Origin: CAYVIB01 sp964451365
GTDB lineage: Bacteria; Pseudomonadota; Gammaproteobacteria; Pseudomonadales; Cellvibrionaceae
Assembly (NCBI GenBank): GCA_964451365.1
Contig: CAYVIB010000031.1
Location: 4,861 to 68,860 of the forward strand
Direction: 5' to 3'
Length of the DNA stretch: 64,000 nt
The notes beneath the pieces were generated by a model, which saw only the letters and a list, made by a program, of their open reading frames with translations, had not been told where the DNA came from and did not search any database. A program made the translations under genes and the position numbers. Shown here piece by piece: positions 26,263 to 33,723 of this stretch (position 1 is its first letter; every line of letters begins with the position of its first letter).

Positions 26263-26427
26263 TTATTTGTTTTTTTCTTTTATTTTTCGTGCCTTGCGGG
26301 AAAGCTGTTTGTTATTTTCCGGAAGTGCCTTTTCAAGTATATGATCCCGGATGGTCTTGCCCCTCAACGCGGCGGCGTTTTTAAGGCGCTGGTGCTGTTC
26401 GGGGGATATTTCAATCGAAAAGCGCAT
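26263..26427 (-). CDS. Short ribbon-helix-helix (ParD/CopG-like) protein
   Basis: The 54-residue protein begins MRFSIEISPEQHQRLKNAAA with the strand-helix-helix pattern of RHH regulators (LRGKTIRDHILEKALPE as the second helix), and ends in a basic Lys/Arg tail. A strong RBS (aagaggt) lies seven bases before the ATG at 26427. RHH proteins of this size are usually antitoxins or plasmid-type repressors. No toxin-like frame follows or precedes it: downstream is the repeat and the decayed MORN gene. It may be an orphan antitoxin or a lone repressor. Confidence 0.72.
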   Translation of the reverse strand: MRFSIEISPEQHQRLKNAAALRGKTIRDHILEKALPENNKQLSRKARKIKEKNK

Positions 26428-26547
26428 AATTTGTACCTCTTAAATCTGCGTGATGGTAATCCAGGCAAATCATTCCTTGATGTTCGACCGGGTCGGCGCT
26501 AAGATAATACTGGTTTTATATACAGTATCCAATGAATTGGCACGCCA

Positions 26548-27696
26548 ATGTCAAAAGAACCCATTCAGCCGCGAAAGGGCCGTGGCGCCGTCTCTAACAT
26601 GGAGGGGCGCTACGAGGTACACACCCATGAGGATTACGATGATGGCTGGCATCGTGAGGAGGAAGAGGCGTTCCAAACGCCCGCCTTTGTCACCGAGGTG
26701 ATAGAGGAGCGTGCGAAAACCATCCTTACGCGCAACACATCGCAGGATATTCCGTTCAGTGTCTCTCTGAACCCCTATCGCGGCTGCGAGCACGGCTGTA
26801 TTTACTGCTATGCCCGGCCCACCCACAGCTATCTGGGCCTGTCGCCGGGGCTGGATTTTGAAAGCCGGATATTCGCCAAGGTAAATGCGCCGGAGTTGCT
26901 GCGACGGGAACTGGCGAAGCCCTCTTACATACCGGAACCGATTGCGCTGGGTGTAAACACCGACGCTTACCAGCCGTGCGAGCGCAAACTGGGGTTGACG
27001 CGCCGTATCCTGGAAGTGCTCCACGAATGCCGGCAGCCCGCCTACTTGATTACCAAAAATGCGCTGATCGAGCGGGACCTGGATTTGATCGCAGCAATGG
27101 CAAGGGAGCATCTAACCGCCGTAACCATCACGATTACGACTCTGGATCATGAAATGGCCCGCACATTGGAGCCGCGTTGCGCATCGCCCGCCCGGCGCCT
27201 GGCGGTGGTGCAGCGATTGGCGGAAGCCGGCGTGCCGGTATGGGTTAATGCCGCGCCGATGATTCCTTTTATCAACGATTCGGAACTGGAGAAAATCATT
27301 AAGGCGGCGGCGGATGTCGGGGCCTTGGGTGTGAGTTACATTATCCTGCGCCTGCCCTGGGAGGTGAGCCCGTTGTTTCAACAATGGCTGGAGGCGCACT
27401 TTCCCGACCGGGCGGAAAGGGTAATGAACCGTGTGCGTGATATGCGCGGAGGAAAAGAGTACGTATCGGATTTTGGTAAACGCATGCGCGGCGAGGGCGT
27501 GTGGGCGGACCTGATCCGGCAGCGTTTTACCACGGCGATCAGGCGTTACGGTTTGGAAGGGAAGGGGCGGGATTTTGTCGGGCTGGATGTATCGCGGTTC
27601 CGGCGACCGCTGGAAGTGCCCGCGCACGGAGGGAGGGATGTGGATGTTTCGCAGATGGATTTATTTACCCCAGTATCGGGACGACAGTATAGTTAA
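26548..27696 (+). CDS. PA0069-family radical SAM protein
   Basis: The 382-residue protein has the CxxxCxxC cluster motif CEHGCIYC (Cys80, Cys84, Cys87) in the setting NPYRGCEHGCIYCYARPTH, typical of the PA0069 family related to spore photoproduct lyase. Other family features are LGVNTDAYQPCERKLGLTR and VWVNAAPMIPFINDSELE. The family has no assigned reaction; repair or modification of nucleic acid is suspected by analogy only. Length is normal. The RHH gene is divergent from it across a 120-bp region. Confidence 0.88.
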   Translation: MSKEPIQPRKGRGAVSNMEGRYEVHTHEDYDDGWHREEEEAFQTPAFVTEVIEERAKTILTRNTSQDIPFSVSLNPYRGCEHGCIYCYARPTHSYLGLSPGLDFESRIFAKVNAPELLRRELAKPSYIPEPIALGVNTDAYQPCERKLGLTRRILEVLHECRQPAYLITKNALIERDLDLIAAMAREHLTAVTITITTLDHEMARTLEPRCASPARRLAVVQRLAEAGVPVWVNAAPMIPFINDSELEKIIKAAADVGALGVSYIILRLPWEVSPLFQQWLEAHFPDRAERVMNRVRDMRGGKEYVSDFGKRMRGEGVWADLIRQRFTTAIRRYGLEGKGRDFVGLDVSRFRRPLEVPAHGGRDVDVSQMDLFTPVSGRQYS

Positions 27697-28102
27697 ACTG
27701 GATTGCATTCTCCCGATCCAACGCCGATCCATTTTCCACCTACCGCGAAATGCCTCGGAAAAGCCTTCCCGTTATTTTCAAAAGCATCGTTATTTGTAGA
27801 ACCTATTTCAAAATTGCAGCATTGCACATTACGAGTTTGTCGTCGGGGGGAAGGTTTCAAAACCCTCAATTCAGTCAGGGAAGAATTGAGGCCACTCTAT
27901 GGCATCCTGCCATCGCGGCATTAGCGCTTCCATGCGCGTCGGAGCTACAGGGACGTATTTATGCGGTTGTGACGCCTTCCCCCGATGCAAACGACGGTCG
28001 AAGTGGGATTGTGCAAGCTGCTATCACAGAAACTTCGGCACAGACGATTTTGAGATAGGCTCTAAATTGTTCCCGTGCGCGAAGCGGGTCTGGGAAAACC
28101 AA
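27697..28102. other. Gene-free stretch
   Basis: Nothing coding is seen. There is a hairpin cctcaattc (27864-27872) with gaattgagg (27883-27891) without a T-tract. The rest has no recognised structure. Confidence 0.5.
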
Positions 28103-28135
28103 TAAAAGAACCTCACCCCGTGAAGGATGAGGTTC
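28103..28135 (-). terminator. Rho-independent terminator of the DUF3618 operon
   Basis: Read on the minus strand, the stem GAACCTCA/TGAGGTTC (28128-28135 with 28108-28115) is followed by TTTTATT. It lies just after the stop of the last gene of the three-gene operon. Confidence 0.8.
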
Positions 28136-28154
28136 CTGATCGGACGCGTTCCTT

Positions 28155-29066
28155 TCAGCGTATGTAAGGACTCGAACTGCTGTCCGGTTTAATACTCTGC
28201 CTGATATCCTCCTGTACTTTTGCAGCGGTTTCCCTGGCTTTTGCCTCGGCCTTTTCGCCGGCTTCCCTGGCCCTGACGGATGCCTGGTCCTTCATCCGGT
28301 CCCGGGTCCGGCCCATAACGCGGTCTTCCGTTCGGGTGGGCGCGAAGCTCGCGGCAATTAACGCACCCAGGACGACGCCCGCCGCGCCGATAGCCAGCGG
28401 GTGACGTTCCACCATATGTCCAAATTCGCCGGCAATGCGTTGCGATTGTTCGCGTATGGCCTGGCGACCGTTTCCATGTCGCATTTGTGCCGCTTTCTGC
28501 CTGGCTTTTGCTTTTGCGGAATCGAATTTATGTCTTGCCTCGTTCGCCGCGCCGGCCATTTTGTCTTTTACACCCCGTGCCTTGTCCTTCAATTGTTCCT
28601 TCCTGGATCGTTCACCCGGGGTACCGCGACTGGAAAGCGCGCTCGACCCGATACTTTCATCCACGTCCAGCATGGTGGGATCGGAATACTCGTCGAAGAC
28701 GCCATAGTCGTATTCGCCAAAAAAATCCTGGTCCGTGTAACTTTGATTCGGTTCGCTGTAGCCTTGATTTGAACCGTAGCCGGTATCGGCGTGCCGGCGG
28801 CCTCTCAAGTTACTGAACATCCACAATAATCCGGCCGCGGTTAAAAGGAGTGGTCCGGTGTTGTGGCTAACGGTGCTCGACAGATTACGGGAAAAAACAC
28901 CCGCATTTCCCCGAACGTAGTTCACCGTCTGGTCGACCATGTACCGGGGGGAGAGGCGATTACCCAACTCGTCCAGAGTATCGACAATATGCTCGCGCCG
29001 CATATCGATTTCCCTCTCCAGTTGATCGGGCGTTTTATGCGATTCGTCTCTAACGTTGAAGTTCAT
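28155..29066 (-). CDS. DUF3618 membrane-anchored protein
   Basis: The 303-residue protein has the DUF3618 start (TPDQLEREIDMRREHIVDTL, then DELGNRLSP), a hydrophobic segment near 70-85 (GPLLLTAAGLLWMFS) and a second near 233-250. Between and after them are long Lys/Ala/Arg-rich helical stretches (AKAKARQKAAQMR) like those of ElaB/YtxH-type proteins. It is the last gene of a three-gene operon; its start overlaps the previous gene by 17 bp. Such gene sets are common in proteobacteria and linked to envelope or osmotic stress, though function is unproven. Confidence 0.82.
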   Translation of the reverse strand: MNFNVRDESHKTPDQLEREIDMRREHIVDTLDELGNRLSPRYMVDQTVNYVRGNAGVFSRNLSSTVSHNTGPLLLTAAGLLWMFSNLRGRRHADTGYGSNQGYSEPNQSYTDQDFFGEYDYGVFDEYSDPTMLDVDESIGSSALSSRGTPGERSRKEQLKDKARGVKDKMAGAANEARHKFDSAKAKARQKAAQMRHGNGRQAIREQSQRIAGEFGHMVERHPLAIGAAGVVLGALIAASFAPTRTEDRVMGRTRDRMKDQASVRAREAGEKAEAKARETAAKVQEDIRQSIKPDSSSSPYIR

Positions 29067-29481
29067 GGCTTTTACCTCTCACTGCTTCTCCATGTTTTCG
29101 AAAGGTGTTTGCTGTGTGTTCTGGTTTAAACGAATGCGGATCCAGTTTCTTCTTGCCCGCTTGAAGCATTAGCAGGCCGATAACCAAAACCACACCGCCG
29201 ACGATCAGCGAAGCCAGCCACATATCCACTACCAGTGACAAACCCAAAACCGCCGACAACAATAAAAACAGCAAACCTGCGTAAGCTACCGCGCCGCCGG
29301 TGGCAACGGATGAAATTCCCTTTTTGGCGCCTTCCACGGCCTGGAAAATTTCCGATCGCACCAGCGCGGCCTCCTTGGTGATTAAAGCGCTGGAATCATT
29401 GATAACCTGTCGGATCAGTCCTGGCACGGAATCGTGATCGCGTGTTGAATGTACTTTTGCTGAACTGGAGCGATTATCCAT
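29050..29481 (-). CDS. Phage-holin-superfamily (DUF1469-like) membrane protein
   Basis: The 143-residue protein begins MDNRSSSAKVHSTRDHDSVP. It has the family's soluble helix (LIRQVINDSSALITKEAALV) and then two transmembrane helices (about 55-80 and 85-107). A strong RBS (aaaggagg) precedes the ATG at 29481. These proteins are named for weak similarity to phage holins but occur in housekeeping operons with DUF3618 genes, as here. This is middle gene of three. Confidence 0.83.
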   Translation of the reverse strand: MDNRSSSAKVHSTRDHDSVPGLIRQVINDSSALITKEAALVRSEIFQAVEGAKKGISSVATGGAVAYAGLLFLLLSAVLGLSLVVDMWLASLIVGGVVLVIGLLMLQAGKKKLDPHSFKPEHTANTFRKHGEAVRGKSHELQR

Positions 29482-29500
29482 AGTAAACCCTCCTTTGGAT

Positions 29501-30094
29501 TTACAGCGTGGGTGTCGTGGCTGAACGGGTACGCGCGGATGTGGTTGCACTGTTCGGTTGTGGCGAAGTAACCCGCTCGGTGACGGTAGGCACCTCTGTT
29601 TCAAATGAACCGGCGCGCGTTTCGGTAAATGAACCGGCGCGTTCGGGCCTGGCTAGTTCTTCATGTTCGTGATGTTCGGAGGATTTTGCAAAACGCATTA
29701 AAACCGCGCCAACGGCAACGCTTCCCGCAATAAAAAGGGCGGGATTTTTACGCCCGAAATCACTGACGTCATGAATGATTTCATCAACGCTTTTACGCCG
29801 GATCTGGCCCGCGAACTGGTGGATGCTATCCGCCACTTGTTCCGCGTACCGGGCCAGCGTGTTGAGGTCATCCTGCCTTAGTTGATTTGCGGCTGCGCGC
29901 TCTGCGTTGGCCAGCTTATCCGCCTGTTGCCCCACGCGCTCCTTTGCGTCTTGCGCGGTTTGCCGGCCGTGCTCCTTTGCGCGTTGGGTGGCTGAATCGA
30001 TTGCGTTTTTTGCCTGGGTTTTCAATCGTTCCGCTTCCCGCGCAGCCTGTTCCGGTATGTCGCGCTGTGTGTCTGGGTTAAATTGGTCAGTCAT
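29501..30094 (-). CDS. YtxH/apolipoprotein-like helical protein with one membrane segment
   Basis: The 197-residue protein has an Ala/Arg/Gln-rich amphipathic helix region (AAREAERLKTQAKNAIDSAT) over residues 15-90, a hydrophobic segment near 122-136 (ALFIAGSVAVGAVLMRF) and a low-complexity Thr/Ser/Glu tail with repeated RAGSF. The ATG at 30094 has an aaggag site eight bases upstream. It is the first gene of the operon with the holin-like and DUF3618 genes, 19 bp before the next start. Confidence 0.78.
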   Translation of the reverse strand: MTDQFNPDTQRDIPEQAAREAERLKTQAKNAIDSATQRAKEHGRQTAQDAKERVGQQADKLANAERAAANQLRQDDLNTLARYAEQVADSIHQFAGQIRRKSVDEIIHDVSDFGRKNPALFIAGSVAVGAVLMRFAKSSEHHEHEELARPERAGSFTETRAGSFETEVPTVTERVTSPQPNSATTSARTRSATTPTL

Positions 30095-30182
30095 GGATGT
30101 CACTCCTTGTATTGGCTATAAGTTAAACGACAGCCGCCATTCATTAAGTAAGCGACCTCATACTGCGTTATAAGCAACATAC

Positions 30183-30375
30183 AGTCCAACCCCCTCCTAA
30201 CCTCCCCCTTGGCAGGGGGAGGGGCTGGTTCGTGCCATTAGCTGAGTATTTGGTTGGGGCACGCCTTAGCTTTTCCCGCGACAGGGGGAGGATTGGTTTG
30301 CTCAAGTGGATGAAGTCCAGCCGGTGGGCTATCAACTCTCTCCCCTGACAAGGGGAGGGTTGGGGAGGGGTTACA
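30183..30375. repeat. Cluster of CCCTCCC/GGGGAG palindromic repeats
   Basis: At least two full units (30185-30226 and 30338-30373) and one partial unit (30280-30293) of the dispersed family lie together. They fill the gap between the stress-like operon and the 3' end of the isonitrile operon and may act as a transcription barrier. Confidence 0.65.
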
Positions 30376-30402
30376 GGAAAGTAATAAAGCAGAGAAGACC
30401 TT

Positions 30403-31608
30403 TTACAAAAGAATTTGCTCCGGCGGTAATCCCAGGTACAACCTGCCACCCACCGAATAAGAGCGCAGCGAATTGATTACGTGCTGATTAATAGTCTGAA
30501 TATCGCGCAGGCTTTGTTCAATTTTATTTCTTTTGTATACCGCGCCGCCGCCGCTGACTTTGTAGATCAACTCCACCGCTTCCTTGCAGGATTCGAACAC
30601 ATGTGTATGCACCAGATAAAAATCGGCGATTTGTTCGGGTGTGGGCTCGTCGCCGCCGGTCAGGGCCTGCCATACTCCTTCAATCGTGCTGTAGAGCCAG
30701 GCGCGCGCCGCGCCCACTTTTGCCGCCGCCCTGCCGACAGCATCCTGCACAAAAAATTCGTCGCAAAGTTCCTTCGGTGGGAGCATCTTCTCGCCGACAA
30801 ACGTCATTCTACCGGGGCGGTGGGAATGTTTGGCAAATTCGTTGATAGCCGCCTGCGCAATACCTAGTGGAACTGAAGAAAAGTTCAACAGGATGCTCAT
30901 CGGAAAGACGTACAGCGGGGACATCCGGTAAGGCCGGAAATCCTGGAAGCTGAAGCTTTGTTCCCGCGGAACAAAATGGCTTTCAATTTCCAGATCATGG
31001 CTGCCGCTGCCGCGCAAGCCAATCGGGTCCCAGGTATCCAGTATTTTCACCGCTTCCCTGGGAATAAAACACTGCCGCGTTACGGGCATGCCATTTTCCA
31101 GAAAACACTGCCGGCCATTTTCGTAAACCAGGCAACCGGCAACAAACCAGTCGCTGTGCTGGCAGCCGCTGGAAAAGGGCATTCTGCCGCTCACCTGGAA
31201 ACCGCCTTCCACTTTTTCCGCGCGGCCGGTGGTGGTGAGCGTGCTGCCGGTAACCATATCCACATCGGGAAACATTTTTCGTGCAACCTCCTGGTCGATA
31301 AACGCGCTGAAGTAGCCGGTGTCGCTGCCGATCATCACGCACCAGGCAACGGAGGCGTCCGCCTGGGCGAGAACTTCGATCGCGTGCAACTGGGTCATCG
31401 GATCGAGTTCCATGCCGCCCCATTCGGCGGGCATGGTCATGCGGAAAAAGCCGGCTTTTTTTAATTTATTGACAAGTGCTGCGGGAATTCGGCGCCCGGT
31501 TTCGATCTCGTCGCGGTAGGTGTTAATTTCCTCCTGGAGCGCATAGGCAGCGTTAATAAGCGCTTCGCCGTCGCCGGTACATTGGTTTATTTTAATTGCC
31601 GCTGTCAT
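30403..31608 (-). CDS. Acyl-CoA dehydrogenase-family flavoenzyme, last gene of the isonitrile operon
   Basis: The 401-residue protein shows the acyl-CoA dehydrogenase fold: an N-terminal helical domain with KLKKAGFFRMTMPAEWGGME, a middle beta domain (GSTLTTTGRAEKVEGGFQVS and WDPIGLRGSGSHDLEIE) and a C-terminal helical domain. It lacks a clear catalytic Glu of chain-length dehydrogenases in the motif I would expect. It resembles the branch that includes flavin monooxygenases and N-hydroxylases (DszC/HpaB relatives). The ATG at 31608 has a gaggtgg RBS. The 113-bp gap to the upstream gene holds a cruciform repeat. Role in the pathway (oxidation of the isonitrile or amine intermediate) is inference. 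Confidence 0.83.
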   Translation of the reverse strand: MTAAIKINQCTGDGEALINAAYALQEEINTYRDEIETGRRIPAALVNKLKKAGFFRMTMPAEWGGMELDPMTQLHAIEVLAQADASVAWCVMIGSDTGYFSAFIDQEVARKMFPDVDMVTGSTLTTTGRAEKVEGGFQVSGRMPFSSGCQHSDWFVAGCLVYENGRQCFLENGMPVTRQCFIPREAVKILDTWDPIGLRGSGSHDLEIESHFVPREQSFSFQDFRPYRMSPLYVFPMSILLNFSSVPLGIAQAAINEFAKHSHRPGRMTFVGEKMLPPKELCDEFFVQDAVGRAAAKVGAARAWLYSTIEGVWQALTGGDEPTPEQIADFYLVHTHVFESCKEAVELIYKVSGGGAVYKRNKIEQSLRDIQTINQHVINSLRSYSVGGRLYLGLPPEQILL

Positions 31609-31639
31609 AGTCCACCTCGACTTTTCGTGGGGGGGGTAG

Positions 31640-31712
31640 GTAAGCGACCACCCGCCGTTTGCGATTATGGCGGGTGGCGACCGAAGTATCGGGCCATTAC
31701 TTACCCGCCGTA
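31640..31712 (+). repeat. Cruciform repeat inside the isonitrile operon
   Basis: ccacccgcc (31648-31656) pairs with ggcgggtgg (31669-31677). The segment from 31669 on matches the copy at 19241-19286, with the inner CCGAAGTATCGG palindrome and a CTTACCCGCC end. It lies between the exported-protein and flavoenzyme genes and could stabilise or attenuate the mRNA. Confidence 0.65.
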
Positions 31713-31721
31713 CAAAAAAAT

Positions 31722-32234
31722 CTATTTCATCCGTGTGAGTGTGAGCTTCAATGGCGTGTCCTTGCCGTCCTGCCGCCACAGCCAGTAGTGAACAACATGG
31801 TCATTGTCGATAAACTCAATTTCCAGGTCGCGCATATAGCCGTTGTCCGGTTCGTTCCGGGCGAGGTCAATAAAATTGAAATCGATTTTTCCGCTGTTGG
31901 AGGAGTTTACCGTCGCACTCATTCGCGGGTGATTGCCCCACGAGCAATAATGGGACATCATGATTTTCTCGTTGTCGAGGTGGTAGGCGGTTGACATGTT
32001 CCACCACATGGGATCCCTTGAACGATAGCGCTCGACAATGGCGCCGCCATTAATTTCCTCATAGGAAATTTCGATATCGTTGCCGTCAGGCAGTTTTCCT
32101 TTCCAGTTTCCCACCATCGATTGAATTTTGGCAAAGCTCTTTTTTGCCTGCTCAATGTCGCTGCCGGCGAAACTGTTTTGCGTCAGGCCGGCGATACAAA
32201 TAATTGCGATTAACGGTCGGGTAACTGCCTTCAT
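31722..32234 (-). CDS. Small exported beta-barrel-like protein in the isonitrile operon
   Basis: The 170-residue protein has a signal peptide (cleavage near NSFA) and a mature domain starting MVGNWKGKLPDGNDIEISYE, then INGGAIVERYRSRDPMWWNM, rich in alternating strands and Trp/His. This resembles lipocalin or nitrobindin-like calycin folds and the DUF1579 type, but I cannot fix the family. The ATG at 32234 follows gggagaaaaaag; longer upstream frames give a non-protein-like Arg-rich leader. It starts 14 bp after the HAD gene, so it belongs to the operon. It may bind the product or heme; that is inference. Confidence 0.65.
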   Translation of the reverse strand: MKAVTRPLIAIICIAGLTQNSFAGSDIEQAKKSFAKIQSMVGNWKGKLPDGNDIEISYEEINGGAIVERYRSRDPMWWNMSTAYHLDNEKIMMSHYCSWGNHPRMSATVNSSNSGKIDFNFIDLARNEPDNGYMRDLEIEFIDNDHVVHYWLWRQDGKDTPLKLTLTRMK

Positions 32235-32248
32235 CTTTTTTCTCCCGG

Positions 32249-32935
32249 TTATCGAGTTGTGGCTGACCGGTTGGAGTTGTCGCGTCGCTCCAGCCAGTCG
32301 AAAATTTCTCCGGCGGAATCGACGACGGCTTCGGCTCCTGCTTCCAATAGGGTTTCGGCGGGGCGGTAACCCCAACTCACGCCAAGGCAGGTCATATTGA
32401 CGGCTTTTGCCGTTTCCACATCAATAGCCGTGTCGCCGATTAAAATTGCATTCTCCGGCTCCACCGCCAGATCCGATAGCAATTGATTGGTCGGAATGGG
32501 ATTGGGTTTTCGCGCATCTCCTTCGGTATGACCTTTAACCACTTTAAAGACATCGTCGCGGAAGAAGTGTCGCACCAGTTTCCTGGTTAAATCGTGCCGT
32601 TTGTTGCTGAACACCGCCAGCGTATAACCGGCGGAGCACAATTGCGCTGCCAGTTCGGTCATGCCGGGGTAGCAGGCGGATTTGTCAAACAGGTGCTCGC
32701 CGTAACGGAGGATGAATTCCCCGTAGAGAACCTGCTGGTGAGCCGGGTCGTAGTGGGGTACCAGCCGGTTCACCATGGAACGTATGCCGTTGCCGATGAG
32801 GGCGCGGTATGCTTCGCGTGTCTGGATCGGTTGTTGGTGATGGGCGAGCACGCGGTTCATGGCATCGGCGATGTCAGGCAGGGAATCGACGAGCGTGCCG
32901 TCCAGGTCGAAAATAACAGTGGTAATGGTTTTCAT
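32249..32935 (-). CDS. HAD-family phosphatase (phosphoglycolate phosphatase-like)
   Basis: The 228-residue protein has HAD motif I IFDLDGTLVDS, motif II FSNKRHD, the Lys of motif III in ARKPNPIP, and motif IV ILIGDTAIDVETAKA, giving a complete catalytic set. The cap type is that of Gph/beta-phosphoglucomutase-like enzymes. Its ATG (32935) overlaps the oxygenase stop codon by one base (TGATG), so it is translationally coupled to the isonitrile genes. A substrate linked to the pathway, such as a sugar phosphate left from the ribulose-5-phosphate carbon donor, is possible but is inference. Confidence 0.86.
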   Translation of the reverse strand: MKTITTVIFDLDGTLVDSLPDIADAMNRVLAHHQQPIQTREAYRALIGNGIRSMVNRLVPHYDPAHQQVLYGEFILRYGEHLFDKSACYPGMTELAAQLCSAGYTLAVFSNKRHDLTRKLVRHFFRDDVFKVVKGHTEGDARKPNPIPTNQLLSDLAVEPENAILIGDTAIDVETAKAVNMTCLGVSWGYRPAETLLEAGAEAVVDSAGEIFDWLERRDNSNRSATTR

Positions 32936-33723
32936 CACAAAATGTTTATCCGTTTTATATGGCGTTGGTCGTTGAGCTTCACAAAGCGCGAGCGCCCGTG
33001 AAGCAGGCGGCTGTTATCCGCGATCAGGTAGTCTCCCGCGCGCCATGTGTGCCGGTACATAAACTTGTCCGAATACAGGCGTGTGTTCAAGTCGCGCAGG
33101 ATATTGCCGGACGTCTCCCGGTCCAGGCCGCGAACTGTGACATCCACCGGATTAATGTGGTTGTTGTCTTCGTTAAAGGCTTCGATGTAGCGGATAACAT
33201 CGCTGTTATCGTACCGGTTTTTGCAAATCAGCGGGGATTCGATCCGGCCGCCGTAGTGTGCTTTCTTTTCCGTGCGATATTCAATCGTAAGTGATTGCCA
33301 GTGGCGGCGCTCCTCTTCCGTAGCCAGCGCCAGCACCTGTAGGGTATTGACGAAAAGGGTTTCTCCGCCGGCGCCCGGAGTTGCGCCTGTTATGCATTGA
33401 AACAGGTTGTAGTGCGGTTTATTTTCCACGTAGGCGCCATCCCAGTGCAGTTCCACCCGACCCTGTCCAAAAATATGGTTGGCGGGGTTGGGCTGCATTT
33501 TCAGTTCGAGTATTTCGCCGAATTCCCAGGCGAGCAGGTCGCCGAATTGGCGGGCGAAGGCAATATAATCGTTGTCTGGTACGAGCGAATAGCCGCGGAA
33601 AACGACCAGTAGATGTTCGGCGAGAATATCGCGCACGGCGGATGGTTCGATCGACAAGATGGAATTTTCATTTCCTTCGGCTTCCACCAACGCACCGAAG
33701 GGGGCGAGACGGGTCAGCTTCAT
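32935..33723 (-). CDS. Fe(II)/2-oxoglutarate oxygenase, PvcB/IsnB-like (TauD family)
   Basis: The 262-residue protein belongs to the TauD superfamily. The iron ligands are His93-Trp-Asp95 (RVELHWDGAY) and His242 (SRLLHGRSRF); Arg254 or Arg258 in DQRHIKRI would hold 2-oxoglutarate. In known isonitrile pathways a PvcB/IsnB enzyme of this type oxidises, desaturates or decarboxylates the amino-acid isonitrile made by PvcA/IsnA. Here the gene overlaps the isonitrile synthase gene by 4 bp (ATGA), the same order as in pvcAB and isnAB. The reaction outcome (acid kept or lost as CO2) is not readable. Confidence 0.87.
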   Translation of the reverse strand: MKLTRLAPFGALVEAEGNENSILSIEPSAVRDILAEHLLVVFRGYSLVPDNDYIAFARQFGDLLAWEFGEILELKMQPNPANHIFGQGRVELHWDGAYVENKPHYNLFQCITGATPGAGGETLFVNTLQVLALATEEERRHWQSLTIEYRTEKKAHYGGRIESPLICKNRYDNSDVIRYIEAFNEDNNHINPVDVTVRGLDRETSGNILRDLNTRLYSDKFMYRHTWRAGDYLIADNSRLLHGRSRFVKLNDQRHIKRINIL

